Shown piece by piece: positions 45,746-54,058 of a stretch of DNA of 54,058 nucleotides. The translations under genes and the position numbers were made by a program. Below the pieces are notes generated by a model. That model made no database searches and was not told where the DNA came from. It saw only the letters and a program-made list of their open reading frames with translations. Each line of letters opens with the position of its first letter. Within the stretch, counting starts at the first letter, position 1. The stretch comes from Stentor roeselii (lineage: Eukaryota; Ciliophora; Heterotrichea; Heterotrichida; Stentoridae), in NCBI GenBank assembly GCA_006503475.1, contig RSEH01000293.1, forward strand, positions 1 to 54,058, given 5' to 3'.

Positions 45746-46708
45746 ATGGACCAAAAGCGAAAAACCCTCGAAAAGAAAAAGTCCGCCTCGATCGCTGAGA
45801 ACCTTCTCGATCGACATCAGTCTCTGAAGCGTAAACTGGAAAAGTTCCGCACGAAAAAAATCAACGAAAACTTGAAGAAAGTGCAACCTGCTCCGAAAAT
45901 CAATCAAAAGTCAAGACGAATGGCGAGTAGGTCTCAACCGGATTTGATTTGTAGTGAGAATAGGATTAAAAGAACTCATGAAATATTGAAAAATTCAAGA
46001 TTTATGCCGAAGAAGGTGAAACTTTCACTTGATACGTTGAAGCAGTACCCGAAAACGAAGCATCCTTCACCGAGAGTGCTGAGATATGATATGATCTTTA
46101 CGACCCCTCAGGCACAGTCGCCGGTGACCTTCCCGAGCTTGACGTGTTTGACTGAGTTGACCACTCCTGAGGAATTGGAGTATCTGCCCACTGATATTTC
46201 GAATAGGAACAAGTTGCTTATGAGTTTGAAAAGTAAAGGATTTGATCAGGAAGTTGAAGAACCTGGGTATCTTGACCTGCCTCTGGAGGAAAGAACAGCC
46301 AAATGGCTAAAGAAGAAGCAAGAGCGTGTGAAGACTCTGAGGAAAGAAAGAGACTCAAAGCGATTTGATGACTGCACTTTTAGACCCACTCTATCAAGCT
46401 CAGCCACTTCGAAGAGGTCGACTCCCAGAGTCTCCACGCCTCAGTCTTCATTTCTGAAGAAACCTCAAAGGACTCAAAGCCAGGCCTCAATTCACTCTGG
46501 AAGAACAAGCATCACGTCGAATAAGAGTCAGAATGAAGACACTGATCGTGTTTATCGTCAGTTCAGCACTAGTGGAAGCAGTTCAGTGACTTTGAATAAC
46601 ATCTGCCCCGTCTCAGTCAATGTCAGTTATCATTCTGGGTTTTCTCATTCTCTTAGAAAGAAGTCTAAACCTATGATCAACTATCGGGTGCTAAATGTTA
46701 AGCCTTAG
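45746..46708 (+). CDS. Basic Ser-rich hypothetical protein, 320 aa
   Basis: Lys/Arg-rich N-terminus (KRKTLEKKKSASIAENLLDR) with a short coiled coil. A central helical segment (EERTAKWLKKKQERVKTLRK, about 181-200) ends in FDDCTFRPTLS, a C.F.P.(I/L)S-type motif often seen in ciliate cytoskeletal proteins. The C-terminal third is Ser/Thr-rich and disordered. There is no enzyme motif. Its TAG overlaps the TAA of the convergent gene (TTAG at 46705-46708). Confidence 0.8.
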   Translation: MDQKRKTLEKKKSASIAENLLDRHQSLKRKLEKFRTKKINENLKKVQPAPKINQKSRRMASRSQPDLICSENRIKRTHEILKNSRFMPKKVKLSLDTLKQYPKTKHPSPRVLRYDMIFTTPQAQSPVTFPSLTCLTELTTPEELEYLPTDISNRNKLLMSLKSKGFDQEVEEPGYLDLPLEERTAKWLKKKQERVKTLRKERDSKRFDDCTFRPTLSSSATSKRSTPRVSTPQSSFLKKPQRTQSQASIHSGRTSITSNKSQNEDTDRVYRQFSTSGSSSVTLNNICPVSVNVSYHSGFSHSLRKKSKPMINYRVLNVKP

Positions 46709-47676
46709 TTATTAGATTTGTTTGGTTTAGTGTAAGACTCACAGGCTGATATTGATGATGTGATTTTACCACGAGATGTTAGGTTTTCTAAAATCACTTT
46801 TCGACGCATTTCCATTAGGGTTATATCTGCTGAGACAAATTTGTTACCGCCTTGGTCGACTAGACAACTAACTTCAGCAAGCAAAAACTTAAAAAGACTC
46901 TTAGAAAAAACCGAGCAAAACTGTTTGAAATTTCCGAATTGCCCCATTTTCAAATACATCCTCTTAATATCCGAAGTAGACCCAACAGCTCCAACATCGG
47001 TAAGTGTCTTAACAATATCATCAATAGGAACAAATCCATTTTGCGACTTGTCAATTTTATTCCACCACTTTTTCAGCACTTGAACCAAAGCAGAAAGTTT
47101 CGACCCGCCATTAAAAGAAGCTTCTTTCATGATCTGCTTAAGTAAAAAGTCAGTTCTTCCATCTTCACAAATCTTTTGCAGATCAAGTTTTGAAAAAGAA
47201 ATCACATTAATTGAAAGACCTTCTGAAATACCTCTGAGGATCTCGGAGACTTGTTCAGAGTCGTCGCAAAGGCCGAGGGATACAACTAATGTGATCAAAT
47301 TACTTGCCTGGACCCTTCCTTTCTCATTTGGATACATGTCGATTAGAGCCTGAATCACTTCTGAGTAGTTTTTAGAGGTTTGGACTAACTTTGATATTGG
47401 CTTCAGTTTGTTTGACTTCTGTGAAAGGGAGGTGGGAAGTCGGGATAAGAAAGAATCGTTTTCTAGAATAAAACTCGCACTGTCAGACGCCGCTCGGGGC
47501 TTTATGAAATAATCTGAGGAGTGACGAGAACTTCGAGTAGACAAGGGACCAACTGAAATATTTCGCACATTTTTCATAATGCTGGAAGGAAGAGGTGGTC
47601 TAGAGCTACTATCCAGATTCCTTGTACTAAGAGGAGTATACGACCGATTAGAAATTTCTGGTAGGAAAGATTTCAT
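46705..47676 (-). CDS. EF-hand-like protein with disordered N-terminus, 323 aa
   Basis: Residues 1-95 are Ser/Arg/Pro-rich and disordered (TPLSTRN, VGPLSTRSSRHSS). The rest is helical. One near-canonical EF loop, DKSQNGFVPIDD, has D1, S3, N5, G6, V8 and D12, with Asp in place of the usual Glu12; it is preceded by helix VLKKWWNKI and followed by VKTLTDVGA. A degenerate EF-like unit (MYPNEKGRVQASNLITLVVS) lies about 100 residues earlier. Calcium binding by the better loop is plausible. Similar proteins often attach to cilia or cortical fibres, but that is inference. It overlaps the neighbouring gene by 4 nt at the 3' ends. Confidence 0.75.
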   Translation of the reverse strand: MKSFLPEISNRSYTPLSTRNLDSSSRPPLPSSIMKNVRNISVGPLSTRSSRHSSDYFIKPRAASDSASFILENDSFLSRLPTSLSQKSNKLKPISKLVQTSKNYSEVIQALIDMYPNEKGRVQASNLITLVVSLGLCDDSEQVSEILRGISEGLSINVISFSKLDLQKICEDGRTDFLLKQIMKEASFNGGSKLSALVQVLKKWWNKIDKSQNGFVPIDDIVKTLTDVGAVGSTSDIKRMYLKMGQFGNFKQFCSVFSKSLFKFLLAEVSCLVDQGGNKFVSADITLMEMRRKVILENLTSRGKITSSISACESYTKPNKSNN

Positions 47677-47870
47677 ATTTGTGTAAAATTATGAACTTCA
47701 GATTTCTTTCGATTTCGGTTTTCATTTAAATCATTGAACCCAACTGAATATTTTTCAATACTTTCAAAGAACCCCTAAAAAAAATTTTCCATTCACCAAA
47801 AAAACAATCCTAACAAACGATGAAATCCTGAAAGTTTTGAATAACCCACAAAACCTTTAAAAAAATATAT

Positions 47871-48956
47871 ATGGACAAGTACCTAGAACTCCAAGCAGAA
47901 CATTTAAGATGCGACATGGAAAAGGCAACTATAAACGACAAGGTAAAACCCATTCAGAAGCACATCGCGATGATGCAAGCCGAGATAAAAAGAGCAGAAA
48001 TAGCAATTCAATCCTTACTTCATGAAAAAGACTCTTTAAAATCAGCTCTTTCAGCATCAGTGAAAAAGAAAGAAGAAATTTTTAAAGTCCTTCTGCAGTA
48101 TAAAGAGTCTTTGGAAAAAGCAAATAACAGAATCCTTGACCTTGAGTCAAGTTTTGACGAGGTTCAAATCATAAAAAATGAAATTGACAAGGTAAAAAAA
48201 CAGGTCATTAGAAGAGATGAAAGAATCAAGGCTCTTCAGGCGAGGAATGAAGACTTGGAAAATCTTATCGATCAGCAGGTCACTCATGGGTCGGTCTTGA
48301 AAAAAATGTACTCGGAATCAACTTGCGACCCTCCTGAGCCGACTTCTTTATCGTTGGCAGTTGATATTATGCTGCAAAAGGTAAAAACGAATAGTCATTT
48401 TCATCGACTTTTCAAACTTTTCAGTCCTTGTATCAACAGTTTTCGAGATTTGATTGAAAGGAATAAAGTTGAAGATGCACTTGTAAAGACTTGCAAATTC
48501 TGTGGTGAACTTATGAAGGATATTGAAAGAATTAGCTTTAGGGATATGAGCCCGGGGATGTCTGAGAGTCAGGGGTATACCAGTTCTTTTAATGTGACTG
48601 GACACACATCTTATGGGCCCATTGATGAAAAATACTTAAATTTCACTGATGATGAAAGATGTAAAATATTAAATGCCGAGATAAGCAATGTCTGCAATCA
48701 CTCAAAAGCTTTACTTCTCAATAAAAGTTATGAAGGGGTCATAAGCAATGAAAAATTAAAATCAAGTAACCTCAACAAAAACGATCTCAAATCAAAGAAA
48801 AGTGAAGAAAAGCTAAAACCTCCTGAAAACCCAGAAAACTCTAAAACTCCCAGAAACTCTTCGAGAAGACCTCAGCAGAAAATCGAGATAAAAACTCCTG
48901 AAGTAAAAATTTCCAGGTCTAATCCAAGACAGTCGATTTTAAAGCGAAATCAATAA
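47871..48956 (+). CDS. Coiled-coil hypothetical protein, 361 aa
   Basis: Residues about 1-145 form a coiled coil (MQAEIKRAEIAIQSLLHEKD). A globular helical part follows (about 155-215) with SLAVDIMLQKVK and CINSFRDLIERNKVEDAL, then a Ser/Lys/Pro-rich basic tail. The ATG directly follows TATAT. No known domain is recognised. The coiled coil plus small helical domain suggests a structural or adaptor protein. Confidence 0.8.
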   Translation: MDKYLELQAEHLRCDMEKATINDKVKPIQKHIAMMQAEIKRAEIAIQSLLHEKDSLKSALSASVKKKEEIFKVLLQYKESLEKANNRILDLESSFDEVQIIKNEIDKVKKQVIRRDERIKALQARNEDLENLIDQQVTHGSVLKKMYSESTCDPPEPTSLSLAVDIMLQKVKTNSHFHRLFKLFSPCINSFRDLIERNKVEDALVKTCKFCGELMKDIERISFRDMSPGMSESQGYTSSFNVTGHTSYGPIDEKYLNFTDDERCKILNAEISNVCNHSKALLLNKSYEGVISNEKLKSSNLNKNDLKSKKSEEKLKPPENPENSKTPRNSSRRPQQKIEIKTPEVKISRSNPRQSILKRNQ

Positions 48957-49076
48957 TTTAACACTAAGAATAGAGAAATATTAAATAATCCCTACAAAAG
49001 CTTTTATTGAACAAAAAATTTAAATAATAAAAATCGTCTTAAACTTTATTAAAAACGATCACTTATTTAAAATAAA

Positions 49077-50006
49077 ATGGCAAAGGCTAAAAAAGTCTCA
49101 AGTCTTAAACAGAAACCCAAGGAAAAAACCCGAAAAAACTCAAGAAAAATAGAAAAAATCATCGATTTCCCTGAATTTACATCAAATTCAACCTACACAG
49201 ACCAAGGTTTTTCCCATCAACTCTTAAAAATCGCTAAAAAAATTTCAAATTTTTCCTTCCCATTCTCCTTAAAAATCCCTCTTCCTCTAGTTTTATCAGC
49301 ATTTAAACAGCTCGCCTTAAACGAAATCGAAGCCTCTCTATTTTCAATTTTCCTAGAAAAGTTTTCCTTAAAAGACCAAAACCTTTCCCTTGGTGAACAG
49401 GTCTTATTCACAGGTCTTTTAGCAAAAAGCAAGTTAACCCGATCATCAGATTCAATATCAGCTCTAAAATCAAAACTTTCAACTAAAAACTCAAAATTTT
49501 CCGAAAACTTTTCAAAATTCGAAGAAAAAAACCTTCCTCTTGCCTTTGCCGATGCTTTAGAGATAAACGAGAGATACTCAAGTTTGTCTGAAAATGACAG
49601 AGACGAAGTAATGGAAGTTGAATACAACCAGTTGGTCGACGAGATCTTAAAGACTTCAGTGCCTTACAACACCGACTACCGAGAAGCCAAGGACTTAAAA
49701 AATCCAGAAAAAAGAAGAAACCTGAAAAAACCCCTGAAAAAACTCGATCACGACCGACACATGTCTCTCTCACAATACCCAATTCGCAGACCCAGTGCAA
49801 ACAACGCAACTTTTCCTCTTTTCCCTTCAGACTCCAGCATGTTTTTCCCCCCGACAGTGATGGAAAGAGGCGAAAGTCTCTGCTCAGACCTGTTAAACCT
49901 CAGTCGAGGCCCTTCATCAACAGACCATCTAAAAAAGAACCTTGAAGTGATTTCTTCTAGAAGATCTTCCGATTCACATTCAAGAGGTTTTTTTCTAAAA
50001 GACTAA
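49077..50006 (+). CDS. Hypothetical protein, 309 aa
   Basis: A basic N-terminus (KKVSSLKQKPKEKTRKNSRK) is followed by a hydrophobic-helical segment (about 55-125), then Ser/Lys-rich and disordered sequence. There is no signal peptide and no catalytic motif. It ends 4 nt before the stop of the convergent kinesin gene. The function is unknown. Confidence 0.75.
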   Translation: MAKAKKVSSLKQKPKEKTRKNSRKIEKIIDFPEFTSNSTYTDQGFSHQLLKIAKKISNFSFPFSLKIPLPLVLSAFKQLALNEIEASLFSIFLEKFSLKDQNLSLGEQVLFTGLLAKSKLTRSSDSISALKSKLSTKNSKFSENFSKFEEKNLPLAFADALEINERYSSLSENDRDEVMEVEYNQLVDEILKTSVPYNTDYREAKDLKNPEKRRNLKKPLKKLDHDRHMSLSQYPIRRPSANNATFPLFPSDSSMFFPPTVMERGESLCSDLLNLSRGPSSTDHLKKNLEVISSRRSSDSHSRGFFLKD

Positions 50007-50010
50007 AAAA

Positions 50011-52212
50011 TCATTCATTAAACTTATTGAAATTACTCGAAGTACGACTATGAAGTCCTCCTGTTATGGCAATCAAACAATTGCCAGTGTTTTTTCTGCT
50101 GCGGTTTCGAGTTTCTTGCATGATTTTCAACTCGTTTTGCAAGACCTCGTTTTTCTGTTGATATATTTCCAGCTGGTTTCTGCATTTTTCAAGCTCGTCT
50201 TGCAGGTTTTTAATGGTTTCGCTTACTCTTGAAAATCGCTTTTCTGCTAAGGTTTTTTCGACGGAAATTTGAGATTTTTGAGAAACGAGTTGATTGTACA
50301 TTAAAGTGAGTTGCTCGAGGTTTCTTTCTAAAGTGTCTGTTTTTCGCTTTAAGGCTCTTTCGCCTTCACTTAGCATGGCTTCGAGGTTCTTGTATTTCTG
50401 CTTTGAGTTGTCAAGGTCGAGTTCTAAGTCGATTATCTTGTTGATGCGATTTTGGATGTCTTTTCCGAGGTTTTTCTTCTCATCTTGCCATTTTTCTCTT
50501 TCTTTTCGAGTGATTTCTTCGATTTCGATTTGTTTTACACGGGATTCAGGGGTTCTTTTATTTAGGATTTCATTTAAGCTCTGTCGGATTATAGAGTTTT
50601 CTTTAGCAGTTGCTGAAAGTTCTTCTTTTTCTCTGTTGAGGAGGAATTTCAGTTCTTCCATGCCGAATTTACTTGTTTTTGGAGGACTTCCTTGTATAAC
50701 CTGCCGTTCATTAAGTAAATTTTCAAGTTCTAAAACCTTTGAATTTGCAGTTTGTAGTTCTTTTTCCAAACTCTCTCTCGTAATCTGTAATTTTTCAATA
50801 TTTTCATTTTTTCCTTTCAGTTCTTTTTCAAAGTCTTGAAGCCTTGCTTTGAGTTCCTGATTTTTTTTTTGCATAACATCTGAAATCGCTTTATGATGAT
50901 TGACTTCATCTTCTTTTAACTCAAGTTCCTGTCGGACTTTCAATGAAACCTGGACCTCTTCAGCGAGTTTAGTGCGAGTATCTTCTAATTCCGCGATGAT
51001 CTCTTCAAATCCAGAGTTTTCCACGATTTCACTGATATTAACACTTTCATCTTTCGTGTCTACCGAGAAGCGTCGGCTTGAAACAGTGAGAGATTCTTCT
51101 AACACCCTGATTTTTTTGTCTTTTCTCTCGATTTCCTCTCGACATCTGATAAGCATGATCTTTAACTCGGCGACTGTAAACTCTCGGTTTATTCTTGGCT
51201 TGTTTTTAATGCATTTTGCCCTGGCTCCAAAGCGCAGGGTGCTAAGAGTTTCAGATTCATTGTAAACTGAAGGAGAACAAGTGATTATCAGGCTTGTCTT
51301 CGAGTTACCCCCGAGGGAGTCTTGAAGAACACGGGTTAATTTTGAATCTCTGTAAGGAATGTGAGTGGATTTACCGTCAGTTAAAGAGTTTATTACAAGG
51401 CCTAACATTGTTAGGGACTTGTTTATGTTTTTAGCTTCTTCTAAACGTTGACCTACTGCTGAGGTCTTGGAAACTTTTTCGGAACCGGCTAGGTCTACAA
51501 GGTAAAATTTACTGGATTTTGAGATGTAGTCTTTTTTGTTACTTTGGCTTATCACGATGCTGAAAAGAGAGTGAGAACGACTCGACTGCTGGTTCATGTT
51601 TGTTGTGCCTACTGCACGGTTTTCTAGACCTTGCTTCATTAGGTTAAATACTTGCTGCTTGTTTGAAACGTATTTTTCTGTTAGCTCTGAAATGAAGATT
51701 CCTTTTGTACGGTCTTCGTGGATTTTTAGATGGACTTTTGAAGGGTCCAACAGATCCCTTAATTTTTCCAAATATATCTCAAAAAACGAAACTTTAACGG
51801 AAAACTCAATCCAAGACTCACTCTGTTCAATTTTTTCAAACACCGAATGAACCATCCTAGGAATAATTCCCATCAAATCATCATCAAGACTCATTCCAGT
51901 CATAGTGAAAGTTTTTCCAGAAGAAGTTTGTCCATAAGCAAAGACAGTGCCATTGAAGCCTTGCATGACGGCATCGACGATAGGTTTGGCAGCATATTCA
52001 TAAACTTCCAGTTGACTGGAATCAGATTCAAAAATATAATCAAAAGTGAACTTTTGCGGTTCAGTTTCGTATTGACTCATCATTTTCACTGTCTTATGGT
52101 CTTCCTCGAGAGAATACACCGTGTCAGGCGAGTATTCGATTTCTGATACGCTTAAAGGTCTGAATCGGCAGATTACTAAGATGTTAGAAGACGAATTTTC
52201 TTCTTTTTCCAT
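50011..52212 (-). CDS. Kinesin-1 type motor, 733 aa
   Basis: N-terminal motor: P-loop GQTSSGKT (94-101), switch I NxxSSRSH (207-214 region), switch II DLAGSE (240-245), and HIPYRDSKLTRVLQDSLGGN (284-303). The neck begins INREFTVAELKIMLIRC right after the motor, as in conventional kinesin. Residues about 350-690 are coiled-coil stalk. The tail has IAITGG (714-719), resembling the autoinhibitory IAK region of kinesin-1. The protein is shorter than animal or fungal kinesin-1 (about 930-960) because of a shorter stalk. It should be a plus-end-directed cargo motor. The start follows ATAAAATA on the minus strand, 74 nt from the divergent small gene. Confidence 0.95.
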   Translation of the reverse strand: MEKEENSSSNILVICRFRPLSVSEIEYSPDTVYSLEEDHKTVKMMSQYETEPQKFTFDYIFESDSSQLEVYEYAAKPIVDAVMQGFNGTVFAYGQTSSGKTFTMTGMSLDDDLMGIIPRMVHSVFEKIEQSESWIEFSVKVSFFEIYLEKLRDLLDPSKVHLKIHEDRTKGIFISELTEKYVSNKQQVFNLMKQGLENRAVGTTNMNQQSSRSHSLFSIVISQSNKKDYISKSSKFYLVDLAGSEKVSKTSAVGQRLEEAKNINKSLTMLGLVINSLTDGKSTHIPYRDSKLTRVLQDSLGGNSKTSLIITCSPSVYNESETLSTLRFGARAKCIKNKPRINREFTVAELKIMLIRCREEIERKDKKIRVLEESLTVSSRRFSVDTKDESVNISEIVENSGFEEIIAELEDTRTKLAEEVQVSLKVRQELELKEDEVNHHKAISDVMQKKNQELKARLQDFEKELKGKNENIEKLQITRESLEKELQTANSKVLELENLLNERQVIQGSPPKTSKFGMEELKFLLNREKEELSATAKENSIIRQSLNEILNKRTPESRVKQIEIEEITRKEREKWQDEKKNLGKDIQNRINKIIDLELDLDNSKQKYKNLEAMLSEGERALKRKTDTLERNLEQLTLMYNQLVSQKSQISVEKTLAEKRFSRVSETIKNLQDELEKCRNQLEIYQQKNEVLQNELKIMQETRNRSRKNTGNCLIAITGGLHSRTSSNFNKFNE

Positions 52213-52281
52213 TATTTTATTCGTGGGTTTTTGTTTTTGGAAACTTTTGATTAGGTCAGAATGACTGAGTTGCCTGCTTGA

Positions 52282-52286
52282 TATAA
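52282..52286 (+). promoter_or_regulatory. TATAA element touching the start codon
   Basis: TATAA directly precedes the ATG of the 51-residue gene and supports that small gene as real. Confidence 0.45.
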
Positions 52287-52442
52287 ATGGATAGACAGAC
52301 TGGAGGACAGGAAACTGATGAGGAAATACTTAATGCGGATATGCAGATTGAATATGATGTTGGCTCACATAATGAAATCGTTGTCGGACAAGGCTTTTGG
52401 AATGATTTCGGAGATTTACTTGATGAAGATGATTTGAGTTAA
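52287..52442 (+). CDS. COPS9: COPS9/CSNAP-like small acidic protein, 51 aa
   Basis: A 51-residue frame from ATG directly after TATAA to TAA. The C-terminus GFWNDFGDLLDEDDLS matches the invariant end of COPS9/CSNAP (MYEOV2), FFNDFxDLFDDDD, and the protein is similarly short (57 in humans) and acidic. CSNAP is the ninth subunit of the COP9 signalosome, which removes Nedd8 from cullins; its aromatic and acidic tail docks on the complex. The N-terminal half (QTGGQETDEEILNADMQIEY) is not conserved. Because the match rests on about 15 residues, chance similarity is possible, but the start context and intact frame favour a gene. It is divergent from kinesin-1. Confidence 0.65.
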   Translation: MDRQTGGQETDEEILNADMQIEYDVGSHNEIVVGQGFWNDFGDLLDEDDLS

Positions 52443-54058
52443 GTAGTTATTGATTTGGGTTTTTTAGGATTTTTGCAGGGTTTTAAGGGTTAGTGTTTGG
52501 ATTTGTTTAGGATTTGGAAAGATGATTGAAAATTTAGAAGGACTAGTTTTAATGAAGAGAGATTTATAGGAGATTTTTTATATTAGTTGAAGTATTTTTG
52601 TTTTTTGATATGATGGTTTAACTTCTGATAGTTTTTATCTATCACGGGCATAATGTTAATAAGTTGTTTGAATCTTTTAGGGGAAATTTCTTAAGTTTAA
52701 AAAAGTTGGTAATTGTATTAAGTTACGTTTTAGCGAAAGAAATGATTTGGATTTCGAGGGGTTTGAGACTGGTATTCGAGATGGGAAGGCTGGTGATAAT
52801 ATAATCATAGGAAAGAATAGAATTCGAATGAAATTTATGAAATGATTGATGATCAAGGAGGTTTAGAAAATTATGGTGGAGAGGTGCGAGTTTATTGAAA
52901 AAGATTATGGATGGTTTTAATGCGATAATGAAGATTTTAGTAAGATAATTGAGTTTTATAGGGATAGATGAGTTTTACATTTTAATGAAATCAAATTACT
53001 ACTACCTCTGCACAAGTACCATAAAAAATGTACTTATCAAGATTCAATTCAAACTTGAGATAATTCTATTCATGAAATTAATTAAAGAAAACTATCGATA
53101 ATAGAATTTAAAAGACATACTTGTGGCCATTAAAAACGAATAACTCCGCAGCAAAACAAGAGAATATTTTAAACTCGCTATATTCGCTTTTTTATCGATC
53201 ATGCAAATCATTTACAAGGTAGCCGTGATCCGCAAGTGCCTTTTCAGTCTCTCTTCATAAACTCAAGTGATAAGCTGCAATGCGTTATGGAAAGAACCTA
53301 TACTCTAAACAGCTTCTAAATCTAAAAAGCATAAATTTTGACTTTCTTGAAAGGACTTAGCAGTTTCGACAATAAATCCACATCTGACTCATAAAAGCAT
53401 CACCAGTCTTGGTCAAGATCAGGTTTGTGAGAGTCGAGTTACTTGAAATTGAAACTTTATTATATTGAAGGCTAGTTCTCTATTTTTTTAAGTCTTCACA
53501 ACCGTTGCAAGTTTCTTGTTTATCTTGATCGAGGCTGAAAGGAAATGAAAGCCATGGTCACGTTGATTAGGAAGGATTTCTCTGAATTGGATCTCTTTAT
53601 AATGTAACATTCGGAAATTTCCCGTTGGATTACAACTTGAAGTAAGGGAATGACTCCATAGCGCATTCGACTGGCAACTTATGATGCAGTGACAGGAACT
53701 GGGTAACTAGTTTGTAGCTCATGACTCTGAAATCCATCTCGTTCATGCTAATAGTATATCGGCTGGAAAGTGAATTGTTAGTTTTATGTGAGATATAGTT
53801 GTTTATTACCTAATTTTCATGTTTTTCCTCGTAAATCTGTTGGATGACAATCGAGATGTGAATATTATTCATTATTTTTAGTCATCAAGTATTTTTCGTA
53901 CCTTTTAGAGTTTTTACAGGAGTTGATGGACTACAAAGATGAGTTTGTGAACAGGTTCAATTCGTCATCTATTGATATGTTATTTTAGATGCTTCAGTCT
54001 TAGCAAATGCAGAACACATTTATATTTTCATATTGATTTCAGACTTCTGAATATAAAG
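52443..54058. other. Stretch without convincing genes, C-depleted at its left end
   Basis: Across 52441-52620 I count 2 C in 180 nt on the + strand. A 54-codon open frame without a useful ATG (52681-52842; includes ERNDLDFEGFETGIRDGKAG) looks protein-like but is closed on both sides. From about 53.2 to 53.75 kb the sequence is GC-richer with scattered coding-like scraps in different frames, as in the 3.9-5.6 kb patch. No RNA gene or telomere was seen. Confidence 0.5.

Noticed and set aside
52666-52680. GTTTGAATCTTTTAG as a 15-nt intron before an open frame
   Set aside because: It lacks the GTAAG start seen in the four supported introns, and the upstream frame does not connect to a plausible gene.
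1-54058. tRNA, rRNA, snRNA genes and CRISPR arrays
   Set aside because: I looked for tRNA arm motifs, U6/U2/U1 core motifs and regularly spaced repeats, and found none. A covariance-model search would be decisive.

Overview
This window looks like macronuclear DNA of a heterotrich ciliate close to Stentor. Four points support this. (1) At least three genes are interrupted by, or can only be completed across, 15-nt GT...AG introns (17036-17050, 27687-27701, 28262-28276, 28803-28817). (2) TAA, TAG and TGA all end genes, and long ORFs encode Trp with TGG, so the code is standard; that excludes Blepharisma-, Paramecium- and Tetrahymena-type codes. (3) Genes lie on both strands with spacers of 0-100 nt, and some stop codons abut or overlap. 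(4) The gene content is typical of a ciliate: cGMP-dependent kinase, TmcB-type PAS membrane protein, sperm-tail PG-rich protein, kinesin and many coiled coils. The species name is inference.

Layout. 1-12.6 kb is AT-rich and gene-poor. It holds the 3' end of an HExxH protein (1-456), two patches that look like decayed coding DNA (about 0.7-1.3 kb and 3.9-5.6 kb), a small basic hypothetical protein, a lone 1144-residue zinc-finger/beta-propeller-like protein (5710-9144) and a secreted lipocalin-like protein (9433-10104). 12.6-52.4 kb is compact and gene-dense. In order: a helical hypothetical, a DTW-domain tRNA-modifying enzyme, an acyl-protein thioesterase-like hydrolase head-to-head with a sperm-tail PG-rich protein, two hypotheticals, the Fe-S assembly factor CIAPIN1, a hypothetical, a lipid-anchored PUB-domain protein, two inverted B-box/NYN-like/LOTUS-like paralogues around a coiled-coil gene, a MYCBP homologue, a guanylate-binding-protein GTPase, NFX1, an arrestin-fold protein, two coiled-coil genes, a myristoylated cGMP-dependent kinase, a small dually acylated protein, a TmcB-like PAS membrane protein, SEC13, a basic hypothetical, an EF-hand-like protein, two hypotheticals, kinesin-1 and a 51-residue COPS9/CSNAP-like protein. 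52.4-54.06 kb is again without convincing genes.

How the genes relate. Neighbours are mostly independent housekeeping, signalling and cytoskeletal genes, and I see no operon in the bacterial sense. Motility and cilia are represented by kinesin-1, the PG-rich protein, the MYCBP homologue and several coiled coils. RNA-related genes are the DTW enzyme, NFX1 and the B-box/NYN/LOTUS pair. Membrane signalling is represented by the kinase, the TmcB-like protein, the arrestin and three candidate N-myristoylated proteins.

The most unusual signals are the B-box/NYN/LOTUS pair with eroded catalytic residues; the palindrome CATTATAATG, which supplies start codons to two divergent genes; TATAA motifs touching the ATG of many genes; 15-nt introns that each contain an in-frame stop; and G-depleted upstream and C-depleted downstream flanks, with strand skew that also flips inside genes.
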